Shown: positions 23,830 through 34,964 of the stretch, one piece after another
How positions within the stretch are numbered: the stretch's first letter is position 1
How the letters are laid out: each line of letters begins with the position of its first letter
NCBI GenBank assembly: GCA_011799875.1
Contig: CM022303.1
Location: 66,048,171-66,112,170, forward strand
Length of the DNA: 64,000 nt
Source of the DNA: Thinopyrum elongatum
Lineage: Eukaryota; Streptophyta; Magnoliopsida; Poales; Poaceae
Reading direction: 5' to 3'
Notes under the pieces: generated by a model
What the model saw: the letters and a program-made list of their open reading frames with translations, nothing else
The model's database searches: none
Told to the model about the DNA's origin: nothing
Program-made: the position numbers and the translations under genes

Positions 23830-24899
23830 AGAGTCATGGGCCAGGTGCTATGATTGCTGCACTGCTCCCCAAAAGGATTAATGCCATCTGCACTTAAACC
23901 AAACCATACGTTCCTTGCGTCACCTGCAAAGTCCCGCCACCTTCACTTGATTTTTCTTCACTGCGACCCATCAGCAGGTGCTCTCAACTTCCCCTCTTTC
24001 TTACGGTCTTCTTTGTGCCATCGCATCAACTTGGCATGCTCTTTGTTTCTAAACAGACGTTTCTACCGTGGTATTATAGGAGCATACCACACCACCTTGG
24101 CAGGAACCCTCTTCCTGGGGTGCTCGCCCTCAACATCACCAGGGTCATCTCGTCTGATCTTATACCGCAATGCACCGCATGCCGGGCATGCGTTCAAATC
24201 ATCGTACTCACCGCGGTAGAGGATGCAGTCATTAGGGCATGCACGTATCTTCTGCACCTCCAATCCTAGAGGGCATAGAACCTTCTTTCCTTCGTACGTA
24301 CTGTCGGGCAATTCGTTATCCTTTGGAAGCTTTTTCTTCATTATTTTCAGTAGCTTCCCAAATTCGTTGTTAGATACACCATTGTCTGCCTTCCATTACA
24401 GCAATTCCAGTGTGGTACCGAGCTTTGTGTTGTCATCTTCGTAATTTGGGTACAACCCTTTTTTGTGATCCTCTAACATGCGATCGAACTTCAACTTCTA
24501 CCTTTCACTTTGGCATTCTCTCTGTGCATCAACAATGACCCGGCGAAGATCATCATCGGGCACAGCGTCTGGTTTCTCTTGATCTTCAGCTTCCCCCGTG
24601 GCAGTATCACCGTATTCAGGGGGATAGTTGTCATCATCCTCTTCTTCTTCGTTGTCTTCCATCATAACCCCTCTTTCTCTGTGCTTGGTCCAAACATTAT
24701 AGTGAGGCATTAAACCCCTCTCAAGCAGGTGGATGTGAAGGGTTTTCAAGTTAGAGTGATCCTTCGTGTTCCCACAGACAGTAAATGGACAATACATAAA
24801 ACCATTCTGCTTGTTTGCCTCAGCCACTTCGAGAAATTTATGCAGGCCCTCAATATACTCGGAGGTGCGTCGGTCACCGTACATCCATTGCCGGTTCAT
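23830..24899 (-). pseudogene. CACTA (En/Spm) transposase, N-terminal half, broken
   Basis: Minus-strand ORF 24899-24498 begins MNRQWMYGDRRTSEYIEGL and contains FMYCPFTVCGN and LHIHLLERGLMPHYNVW, the transposase-associated domain at the start of plant CACTA TNP2 proteins. An acidic run (about 24660-24600) follows. The block 24341-24063 has the zinc-ribbon-like CPNDCILYRGEY and CPACGALRYK. Stops and a frameshift lie between the blocks. The reading is broken at 23834 by solo LTR G and resumes at 22239. It is a single decayed gene with 20709-22239. Confidence 0.88.
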
Positions 24900-25570
24900 C
24901 TGCGTACATTATATAATTAAGTATATCAAAAACCATTACAGAACATCATGAATAGAGAAGTGACCAAATTAATACAAGTTCATCATCACATTAAAACCAA
25001 AGTACAGTAGTGATCAAATGTTATTACTGAAAAAATAAATACATAAAGTTCATACATAGTTCTCATAGAACAACATACAGCTCTCTAGAGCATCAAATTA
25101 AAACATACATTGAAACTAACATACAACTATGTAAAACATTTAAATGCAACAACAAATGCGATCATAATCGGAACTAAGGTAACAATTGATCCAACAGCAT
25201 AATGATACCAAGCCTCATTATCAATGGCATATTTTTTTTATCTTTCTAATTTTCAAGCGCATTGCATCCATCTTGATCTTGTGATCATCGACGACATCGG
25301 CAACATGCAACACCAATTTCATCTTCTCCTCCTCAATTCTTTTCAATTTTTCTTTCAAATACTCGGGTTTTTTTTTCAACTAAATTTAACCTCTCGACAA
25401 GAGGGTCTGTTGGAATTTCTGGTTCACATACCTCCTAGATAAAAACATCTATGTCACGTTGGTCGGCATAATTATCATAAACACTAAATGAAACAAATAT
25501 TTATAAAAGATAATATACCACATCCGAATCATAAACCGGACGAGGGCCGACGGGGGCAGATACCAAAACC
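24900..25570 (-). pseudogene. CACTA second-gene remnant and flank (coiled-coil protein)
   Basis: On the minus strand, about 25560-25180 gives blocks such as YADQRDIDVFI and PLVERLNLVEKK, followed by a Lys/Glu-rich stretch. This resembles the small coiled-coil protein often encoded next to the transposase in Triticeae CACTA elements. It is frameshifted, with no intact ORF. 24900-25180 is A/T-rich non-coding. I could not locate a CACTA terminal repeat. Confidence 0.45.
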
Positions 25571-26477
25571 ATGACACTATATCTATACCTAATATTAAAG
25601 GGAGGAAGATTTCATAGTTCTTCATCCATCATATCTTTATATCCGTTGATTTTGTGTTAACATAAAGATTGACGGCTGAGATTTAAAAGAAAACACCGAA
25701 ATAATGATTCGTGCATACGTTTCTTGAGTTGGCCCAACGGAGACAACCCATTGTCTCCAGCCCATTACATCTCTCTCTATCGCCCCGTCCGTGCCTGCAA
25801 CTCATCACTGAACAAAGTCATATACAACTCGGAAACAAATCCAAAGGACGAGACACTATGAAGACAAGATAATCCTCTCGATTTTCTTCTCACATCGGAC
25901 CGAATCAAAACAAATTGATGAACCTGAGATCTGTCTGGTGCAGTCAGCTGCTGGAGGACGGGTGGAAGCTCCATGACGACGGCGGTGGATGCGTCCTCGA
26001 GGCGACCGACCAGAGGCTCGTCGCCGGCAAACTTGACGAGGGCCACGCAGAGCGACTGCTGTTGTCAAGCCTCGCGTGCAACAGCACCGACGAGTTTGAG
26101 GCGGGCAAGGCTCCTGCTGCTGGGCGTGGAGTGCAGGCAACCGAACCCAGGGAGTGGCTGAGGGTGGCTGGTCATCTAACCACCGGCGGTGGCACCGGCG
26201 GCCGCCATCGGCAGTGGTGGGTCAAGCACTCAAGCTCACGCGGGCGTGGCGCACGGGGTGCCCGTGCGCTCACTGACGACGACGAGTCGTTCGGCATGTC
26301 CTTGACCTTCAAGTATGTACGCGATCAACTTTCTGCCCGTCCGCCCCCCAAAGAGCCCCATCAGTAGCTCGGTCCGGCTGCCGCATGGCCTCATGGGAGG
26401 CCCGACGCCCCCGGTCCCCTCGAGTCCCGGCCGCGCGCCCTCGAGCATCTCTGTGCCCCATTGATCTGCCGCATGTT
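25571..26477. other. Unassigned segment, possible Helitron-like 5' end plus GC-rich gene-like piece
   Basis: Near 25579 the sequence TCTATACCTAATATTAAAG resembles grass Helitron 5' termini (TCTATAYTA... type) preceded by A. From about 25900 the base composition turns GC-rich and codon-like: an ORF on + (25915-26367, 150 codons) and one on - (26046-25777) are both open. Neither has a recognised domain. The 3' side is cut at 26478 by the truncated LTR of element C, so a Helitron 3' hairpin and CTRR cannot be looked for. A captured gene fragment is possible but unproven. Confidence 0.3.
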
Positions 26478-29106
26478 GGAGGAATCACCCTCGCTTACCA
26501 CGACCGATTAACTAACCTACAAGGTTATCGTCAGAAGTGCTGACGAGGTATCACCCTCGGCACTCGATATTAACCCAGTAGTGTCGTCAACTAAGGGGAA
26601 GTGACGTGCAGTGTCGGGGCCTGGTCTTCAATCCCGTTGCTCGGGTCTTCTGATTATCCAGCGGGGCAGTCGGGATAAATGGGGTCTCTGATGGTCTCTA
26701 CCCAACCTATTCTAAACAGTTTAGGATAACAGATGAGTATCAACAGCAGGTTACAAGTAAACAGGCTATGCAGCAGATATAGGACAACATTAGCACCAGT
26801 AACTTCTAATGCAAGCATAAGAGAGAAGAGAGTGGGCGATATCGGAATGCTCAAAATGGGGGTGCTTGCCTGTAAGCTCTGGGGCAAGTGGCTGGTCGTC
26901 GGGAACGTAGTCGTACTCCGGAACGGCGTCTGCCTCAGGAGCTACGTCAACGTCGGGGTCTAATCGAGAGAGAAAAGGGGGAGGAAATCGGTAAACATAA
27001 TGCAATCAAATGCAACACGGGGTATGCTATGCTACTATGCAGTGCAGGGTTGCCTGAAATATGCCTAAGTCATTTTTAGTTACTATAGGATTAACATGAA
27101 ATTTCTTAATCGGAGTGTGTGCACTATTCATATGCCGGAATCAGGCTCGGAGTTACGAGTTCTTCTACGTAGGGGGTTCCGACAAAGAAACAGACGACAC
27201 GATCAAATTCGTCTCGTCGTTCTGAGCAAGTTTCATGTTTTAAGTTTTTCGATCTGAGCTACGGTTTAAAAGTTATTAATTTTCAAAGTTTAAATGATTT
27301 TCTAGAATTAATTTTATTAACAGAAATGATTTATGACATCAGCATGATGCCATCATGATGTCAGCAGGTCAACAGCGGCTGACCAGAGTCAAACCTGACA
27401 TGTGGGTGCAGTGGGACCCACATGTCAGCTTCTGTTGGACTAACAGTGGATTAATTAAACTAACAGAGCTAATTAGGGGGTGTGGGCCCCTGATGTCAGT
27501 GAGAGTTTAGCCTCTTAATTAACTAAAGTAATTATTTATCTAATTATCTAATTATTTTAATTAGTTAAATGAAGTGGGGCCCGCGTGTCAGCGACACTGG
27601 ACCGCCACGTCAGCGTGTTGACTGGTCAAACCAGTCAACGGGGCCAGTAGGGCCCGCTGTCAGTGGCCCTGGGGCGACCCCAGGCCATCCAGCGTGGCGG
27701 TGGCCGGCGTCTCGCCGCCGGCAACCTCCAAACGCGGCGGAGGAGCGCGGCCGGCGTCGGAAATGCCCCACAGAGGGTCTTTTCACGCGTGCTTGGGCGC
27801 GTTGGAACGGCCATTCGACGCCGCGTCGATCCAGGTTAGCGAGAAGTGCCGGGGATGGCCGGAACGACGCCGGCGATGAGCCGGAGCGGCGCCGGAGATC
27901 GGGCTTCGACGGAAACGGAGCTACGGGGCTCTAGGAAAAGCGAGCGGGTGTGCTACGTGCTCCTGGGAGAACCAGGAGCACGGTTTTGGGCTCGAGCGCT
28001 GCCAGCGACGATCGTGGCTGCGTCGACGGATCTCGCCAGCGACGTGCAGAGCTCGGTCATGGCGACGACAGTGCAGCGGCTATCTAGAAGAGATACGCGA
28101 GCGACTAGGGAAAAGAGAAGGGGGCGGGTGCTCACCGAGCGGCGCACGGAGGCCCTTGGGAGTTTAGTAGCGCAGGAGCTCGTCGGGGAAGAAGGAGACC
28201 GCCGGCATCCCGATGAAGAAGACAGCGCGACCAGGTGCTGCTGAGCTCCTCTGCTCCTTCCAACGGCTCCGGAAGACGTGGCGGAGCTTGGCGAACCCCG
28301 CGGACAGCTTGGGGGGGAGGAGCGGACGCCAGTGGCCACTGCGAGCAGCAAGGCGTGGCGGCTGCGGCACTCGGCGGCGGATCTGAGAAGGGGAGAGGGG
28401 AGGAACGAGCGAGGGAGAGAGGTGAAGAGTGAGCGAGTAGGTCCAGGGGGAGGCATGGGCCTCGTCCTTATCCCCCTCGTCGGCTCCGGGCGTCGGTGGC
28501 GTCGGCGTGTCGGCGCGCGGCCAGCGCGCGCGCTCACGCCCACTGCGACGGTGACACGCACAGGAGAGAGACGACGGAATGGGCCGGTGGGCTGGTACAG
28601 GGGCACTATGCACTTAGGCCCAGTGCACAGTGCCTCATTTTATTTTTCTGTTTCCGTTTTCTATTTTTCTTTTATTTCTTTTCTGTTTTGAAATAATTAG
28701 GCCACTTTTGCACTTTTGTAAAATGTGGGACTTAGTCCAAATATTACAGTGCAATGTTAACCTTCACCAAAAACTGGTTTGGGTAAAGTAGGACTTTATT
28801 TGAATTTGATATGATTTTAAATGGATTAAATAATGCTGTTTTGGTACTGTTTCATGTGGTTTGAGTCACTTAGCTAACTCCAACATCATTGTTTATATTT
28901 TTATGAGTGCTTCTGGAATATTTGCTATTTAAGGAACATTTTTCCCATAGTCTTTGAGCAAGTTGATTTTGCACTTTTGAATTTGAGTTGATTTTCAGAA
29001 TGGAGTTTGAATTATTTTGGTTAACCACTATGACTAAGCACTGCAAATGATATGACTTGGCATTATTAGCAGTAGATCACAGTGACTAATACATAGGGGT
29101 GTTACA
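26478..29106 (-). repeat. 3' LTR of element C, truncated
   Basis: 2629 bp matching 36552-39182 of the complete LTR with a few percent differences. It begins TGTAACACCCC at 29106 on the minus strand. Homology stops at about 26478, inside the LTR and not at an LTR end. The missing part is homologous to 34965-36551. The breakpoint therefore marks a deletion. Confidence 0.9.
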
Positions 29107-29121
29107 AGTTCTCCTCCTCTG
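29107..29121 (-). other. Polypurine tract of element C
   Basis: On the minus strand CAGAGGAGGAGAACT runs directly into the LTR start TGTAACACC. Confidence 0.8.
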
Positions 29122-29144
29122 AAAGAAATTCTCGTCCCGAGAAT

Positions 29145-32100
29145 TTAGGAGGTAGAAGGAAAGAGGTCGGGATATTCTTCCCGAAGATTATCCTCGCGTT
29201 CCCAAGTGGCTTCATCTTCAGTATGATTTGACCACTGCACTTTCAGGAACTTGGTCGTCTTCTGATGAGTTCGATGTTCAGCTTCATCAAGGATGTGGAT
29301 CGGATGCTCCTTATAAGATAAGTCATCTTGCAATCTAAGCATCTCATGATCCACTGCTCGGTGCGGAGATTCCTTGAAGCATTTTCGAAGTTGCGACACG
29401 TGGAAAACATCATGGATATGAGAGAATTGTGGTGGCAAATCCAATTTATATGCCACCTGTCCACGTCTGGCAACAATGCGAAAGGGACCAATATAGCGAG
29501 GAGCTAGCTTGCCCTTGATTCCGAATCGACGGGTGCCCTTCATAGGAGTGACACGAAGATAAGCTTGATCACCTGGTTGATAAGTCAGACCCCATCACTT
29601 GCGATCATAATTGCTCTTCTGACGGTCCTGAGCCACCTTAAGATTTTCTCGGACAATTTTGACTTGTTCTTCGGCATGTTGAATAATGTGCGGTTCCACG
29701 AGAGGTCGTTCCCCAGTTTCTGACCAATTCAGAGGGGTTCGACACTTACGTCCATATAGCACTTCGAAGGGGGCCATTTTCAAGCTGGCTTGATAGCTGT
29801 TATTATAATAGAATTCGGCAAACGGGAGAGATTCCTCCCACTTCTTACCGAATGATATAACACAAGCGCGAAGCATATCTTCAAGCACTTGATTTACTCG
29901 CTCGACTTGGCCTTGGGACTGAGGATGATAAGCTGAACTCCATGTAATGTGAGTCCCCATAGCTTCTTGGAAACTTTCCCAGAACTTGGACATGAAAAGA
30001 CCGCCACGGTCCGAACTGATCTCCTTCGGAATACCGTGGAGTGAAACGATTCTGGAGATATACAGTTCGGCTGGCTGGCTAGCAGTGATAGTCTCCTTGA
30101 CAGGCAGGAAATGAGCAACCTTGGAAAGTTGATCGACGACGACAAGAATAGCATCGTGACCTTTCGGAGACTTGGGAAGACCAGTAATGAAATCCATCTG
30201 CACTTTATCCCATTTCCATAGAGGAATAGGGAGAGGTTGAAGAATTCCAGCAGGCTTCTGATGTTCTGCTTTCACGCGGCGACATACGTCACATTCAGCA
30301 ACATATCGAGCAATGTCCTGCTTCATTTTGGACGACCAGTACCTCTGACGAAGATCACAATACATCTTGGTACTACCCGGATGGATAGACAGTGGTGTAT
30401 CATGAGCCTCCTTCATGACCTTGTCAGTCATAAGCTCGAAGCGAGGTACTACGATGCGGTCTCTGAAATATAATGTTCCATCTTCAGCAACTGAGAAATC
30501 CCGGTACTTATCAAGGTGAAGCTCTTTCTTCATCAAGTCAATTTCAGCATCTTTGGCTTGCGCTTCCTTAACAGCCTTCTGAAGGTCTGGCTGTTCCACA
30601 AGGTTATTAAGAGAACTCTGCGGAACGATACAGACGTTCAACTTGCGCAATTCTTCATAAAGCTGGGGTTGAGCTTGCTTAACCATGAGGTTATTGCAAT
30701 AGGACTTGTGGCTCAAGGCATCAGCCATCACATTAGCCTTGCCAGGGGTATATGAAATACCACAGTCATAGTCCATAATTGTTTCCAACCATCGTTGCTG
30801 ACGGAGATTAAGATCCGGTTGAGTGAACAAGTATTTCAGACTCTGATGATCGGTATAAATCTCACACCGATTACCAAGAAGGTAATGTCGCCATAACTTT
30901 AATGCATAGATCACTGCAGCAAGTTCAAGATCATGCACTGGATAATTTTCTTCATGAGGACGCAATCGACGTGAAGCATACGCAATTACTCTTCGTTCTT
31001 GCATTAGGACACAGCCTAATCCCTGACGAGAGGCGTCGCAATATATGACAAAGTCCTTGCGAGAATCAGGAGGAGCAAGCACTGGAGCAGAAGTAAGCTT
31101 GTCCTTGAGGGTCTAGAAACTCTCTTGGCATTTGTCTGTCCACTCAAACTTAACACCTTTGTGGAGCAGATTAGTCAGGGGCTTGGCGATCTTGGAAAAG
31201 TTTTCGACGAATCGTCGACAATAACTTGCAAGGCCGAGAAAACTTCGGACTTGCTTGGCATTCTTCGGAGGAGTCTAGTCAAGGATTGCCTGAACACGCT
31301 CCGGGTTAACGGCGATACCGTCCTTGGAAATCACATGTCCAAGGTAAGTCACTTCAGAAAGCCAGAATTCGCATTTCGAATACTTGGCACACAACTTGTG
31401 TTCTCGAAGCCTCTCCAGAACAAGACGAAGATGTTCAGCATGTTCTTCCTTATTCTTCGAATATACTAGGATATCATCCAGATATACCACGACGAATTTG
31501 TCGAGGTAATCCATGAATATATAATTCATCAGGCGGGAGAACGTAGCTGGAGCATTCGTTAGGCCAAACGACATGACAATGTATTCATAGGAGCCATAAC
31601 GAGTAACGAATGCAGTCTTTGGAATATCCTCTTCGCGGACACGGATCTGGTGATAACCCAACCTCAAGTCGAGTTTAGAGAAGACCGAAGATCCAGCAAG
31701 TTGATCATATAAGTCATTGATCCGGGGAAGCGGATATTTATTCTGAATGGTTGCCTGGTTGATAGGACGGTAATCTTGGACCAACCTATTAGTACCATCT
31801 TTCTTCTTGACAAAGAGAGACAGTGCTCCCCAGGCAGAGGAACTAGGACGGATGAAGCCCTTCTTAAGTGATTTATCGATTTCTTCCTTAAGCTCAAGAA
31901 GGTGGTGCGGAGGCATCTTGTAAGGACGCTTCGCAATAGGAGTGGTGCCAGGCTTCAAGTCGATGACAAACTCGACAGCTCTAGCAGGGGGTATTCCTGG
32001 AAGTTCTTCTGGAAAAACATCCTGGAATTCGCAGACAACCGGAACGTTCTCTATCCCCTCAAGCGGAGAAGCGTTCAACGCATTCAAGGCATAAATCTGA

Positions 32101-33554
32101 GCCTCGGTGTTCTGAGTGATATGAGCATGGTAATTCACTATCTCATCGGATGGGTGCAGGAGGTGTACCACCTTAGTGGCGCAATTGATTGAGGCATAAT
32201 GAGCCTTCAACCAATCCATTCCCAGAATAAGATCAATCGAGGAAGACTTGAGTATAATGGGAGAAGCGCGGAACTTCAACCCTTCAATATCAATGATGAC
32301 ATCGGGGCTGAACACGAAGGCTCGGCACTGGCCCGCGGGAGTGTTCACAGCTAATGAATGGTGTAGCGCTTCACTTCTAACGTCATGCACGAGTGCAAAA
32401 TGTTCTGACATGAATGAATGCGACGCTCCTGAATCAAATAAAATAGTTGTAGGTACTGAATTAACAAGAAGTGTACCCATCACAGTTTCAGGTTGATCCT
32501 GAGCTTCAGCCATGTTGACGTGGTAGTTCTGCCCACGACCATAAGAAGGTCTGGCATTGTTGTTCCACTGCTGAGGAATTCCACGGCCAATACCACGGCC
32601 AGCAGGAGGAAGAGCTAGCTGATTCTGACTCTGTGAGCAGTCTCTGGCACGGTGACCTGGCTAGCCACACTTGAAGCAAAGTCCACTGTCTGGACGTTGT
32701 GCGGGAGCTCGAGGTGGCGGAGCTCGAAGAGGCTGCCTCGGTGGTGGAGGAGGCAGACGAGGTGCGGCATAAGCAGGCCTGTACACTGGAGCTGCTGGAC
32801 GGTACATGCTCTGCGGAATCCAGATGCGGCGCTTCTGGGAAGACGAGCCCAAAGATGATCCCGCTTCACGAGTGCGTCTGGTCGCTTCCTTGTGCTTCTT
32901 CAGACCAGTCTTGACCATGATAGCCTTATTCACCAAGGTGGCGAAATCAGGATAGTCTTGAACGAGGAGAGCTAACTGAATATCATGATGCAGCCCTTCA
33001 CGAAACTTCTCTTGCCTTCGGGCATCAGTGGGGATGTCTTCTTCAGCGTAGCGAGACAAGTCAAGAAACTCGCGCTGATAAACTTCCATAGTCTTGTTAC
33101 CTTGAACGAGACTACGGAACTCGGCCTTCTTCTGAGCTATGACAGCTTGAGGAATGTAGCGGGCACGGAAAGCAATCTTGAATTCTGCCCAAGTGACGAT
33201 GGTACCAGGTGGTAGGGTCTGTCGGTGAGTGGCCCACCATTGTGATGCGGGACCCTTCAGAAGGTATGTCGCAAAGGTGACATAATTGGCCGGGGCGACA
33301 TCAGCAGACGCCATCTCATAGGAGATGTTACGCAGTTAGTCATCGGCATCCAGCGGGTTGACTGTGTTGCGAAAGAACGACGGGTTGAGTCGCATAAATT
33401 CTGGCAAGGTGATGGAAGGTGGCGGCTGGTCGGCATTGGGACGAGGGAACTGTTGCATAATCCCCGTCATGAACTGACGGTTGAGTTCAAACTGTTGCAT
33501 CATCGCAGCCATATAGTCAGGCGGTGGCGGCGGAGGTGGATTGTTATCACCCAT
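29145..33554 (-). pseudogene. Element C gag-pol polyprotein, single frame with five nonsense codons
   Basis: Minus-strand frame of 1470 codons from ATG at 33554 to TAA at 29145-29147. Internal stops lie at 33336-33338, 32661-32663 (inside the zinc knuckle, CFKCG then stop then PGH), 31275-31277, 31113-31115 and 29595-29597. There is no frameshift. Domains in order: Gag (about 33300-32750), CCHC knuckle, protease [10 protein letters not shown] (about 32435), RT with YLDDILVYS (about 31465), RNase H (YCDASRQGLG, TDHQSLKYL), and integrase with an HH-CC region (about 30420-30270). The integrase catalytic stretches are MDFITGLP, SSDRGG and YHPQSQGQVERVN. A chromodomain-like C-terminus follows (FLKVQWSNHTEDEATWERE, about 29230-29150). 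Known role: reverse transcription and integration, the chromodomain targeting chromatin. RT has [10 protein letters not shown] where S is usual after LDLR. Confidence 0.93.
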
Positions 33555-33799
33555 CCTGCTAAATCAACAGGGGTAGTTTAGCAGAAGCGACGGCGAGTAT
33601 TTTAGGAGCAAACATGATGCAACTCGGCGGAATTTAAGTAGTACAACAGATGCTTATTAGCAGTCATTAAGTCATACAGGTCCATACAGAGTCGGTTACA
33701 TTCGGGCAGCATAACGGCGCAAATTTAAAAGCTAGACATACTAGGCGGCGCGCAGGCATGCGGTAAGGAAGTACACAACGAGACATAGCAAAGGCTACA

Positions 33800-34579
33800 T
33801 CAACGTCGGAGAAAACCACGAAAACAGGGCAGCTGCAACTGCGGACGACGGACGTTCGTCGTAGAAGGATCCTGCACTCCATGTGCACTCTGATGCAGAA
33901 CCCGGTCTCGAGCTGTAAGAAGAGGTCCACGTGCAGGCGTGTGACCTCCCAGAGCAGGCCAATCGATCCCTGATGGCATCTCGGTCCTGCGCGGGTAAAG
34001 GATATGCTCCGGATGTATCCCTGCACGAACAGCTGGTAGCAACTGCATCATAGCCTCGTAGAGTCGTACTTGAGTGGCAAACAACTCGACGGCAAGAGCC
34101 CTAACAGTGCGATCCAGAGCCTGAGTACAGTGAATCAGAACTCGTGGATCGTAGCGACGAGGCTCGTACGGGGCATAGGTAGCTGTGTAGTATCTAGTAG
34201 CATCTCCAACAGGGGCATACGGAATGTATTGAAACTCAGAGTCATCCAAGCTAGCACTGTGCTATCCTCGGAGACGTGCGACAGCAGAGTAGACGGCATC
34301 ATGGACTGCCATCTCAATCGTCACGCCGATACCATGGAAAAGGTGTAGCTCAGTGTCGGAGTCATCCTGCTGATCATAGATGCGAACATCAGCATAGTAC
34401 TGCTCCTGGTTGAACTCGCGGTAAACCTCGTAGACCATGTACTCGGGGCACCAGCGGTATCCCAGCCTGATCAAGAGGGCGATCAGAACAGCTGGAAACC
34501 CAGGGACGTCTCGAGCCCAGGTGCGAAGCACAAGCTGCGTCGTAGGGCGTGGGGGAAACGGACGGTCCATCTGAAACAA
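33800..34579 (-). pseudogene. Element C extra ORF upstream of gag, function unknown
   Basis: Minus-strand frame of 260 codons from ATG at 34579 (second ATG three codons on) to the stop at 33800, interrupted by one TAG at 34262-34264. It is separated from the gag ATG (33554) by about 245 bases. The N-terminal half reads RLGYRWCPEYMVYEV and GVTIEMAVHDAVYSAV. The second half has an alpha-helical look (CTQALDRTVRALAVELFATQVRLYEAMMQLL). There is no zinc finger, protease or membrane segment that I recognise. Being open over 780 bases with only one stop suggests it was under selection in the parent lineage. Its position between PBS and gag makes it the first ORF of the transcript. Confidence 0.6.
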
Positions 34580-34948
34580 AGAAGTTCAGGGTTGTCATAT
34601 GACGATGAGAGATATATCAGATCTCGGAAAGAGAGGTTAAACAAAAAAATGGAAAGGAAAATGATTATCAGACTAATCAGATCAATGACAGGGAAATCGC
34701 ACTGATATCCAGCTCTCCGGATGGATGGAATTTACGAGATCCTAAGTGTCGGTGTTAGTAATTTTATTAAACCCGAATAGAAGAGAGGTTAGAGTCCCAG
34801 AGTAAAGACGAGGGATAAAAGATCCTAATACCACCCAGTTGGCGACGTGGGCTCGTAAGCCATACAGCCAAGTTAGTAAAACAGTTTTCAGTTTCTAGAC
34901 TCAACTTCGGCCAAGGACATGGAAAAGGGGGGTTTCCTACAGGCAGTC
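34580..34948 (-). other. Element C leader between PBS and first ORF
   Basis: About 370 bases of non-coding leader with no ORF or clear structure. Confidence 0.5.
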
Positions 34949-34961
34949 GGCTCTGATACCA
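34949..34961 (-). other. Primer-binding site of element C
   Basis: On the minus strand TGGTATCAGAGCC, the initiator tRNA-Met type site, three bases after the LTR end. Confidence 0.88.
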
Positions 34962-34964
34962 ACC

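Noticed and set aside
27569..28691. Long ORFs on both strands in the GC-rich block of the element C LTR (up to 217 codons; the same at 37642-38773)
   Set aside because: Open on several frames at once, no domain, Arg/Ser/Pro-biased composition. They change length between the two LTR copies. Best explained by GC-rich composition.
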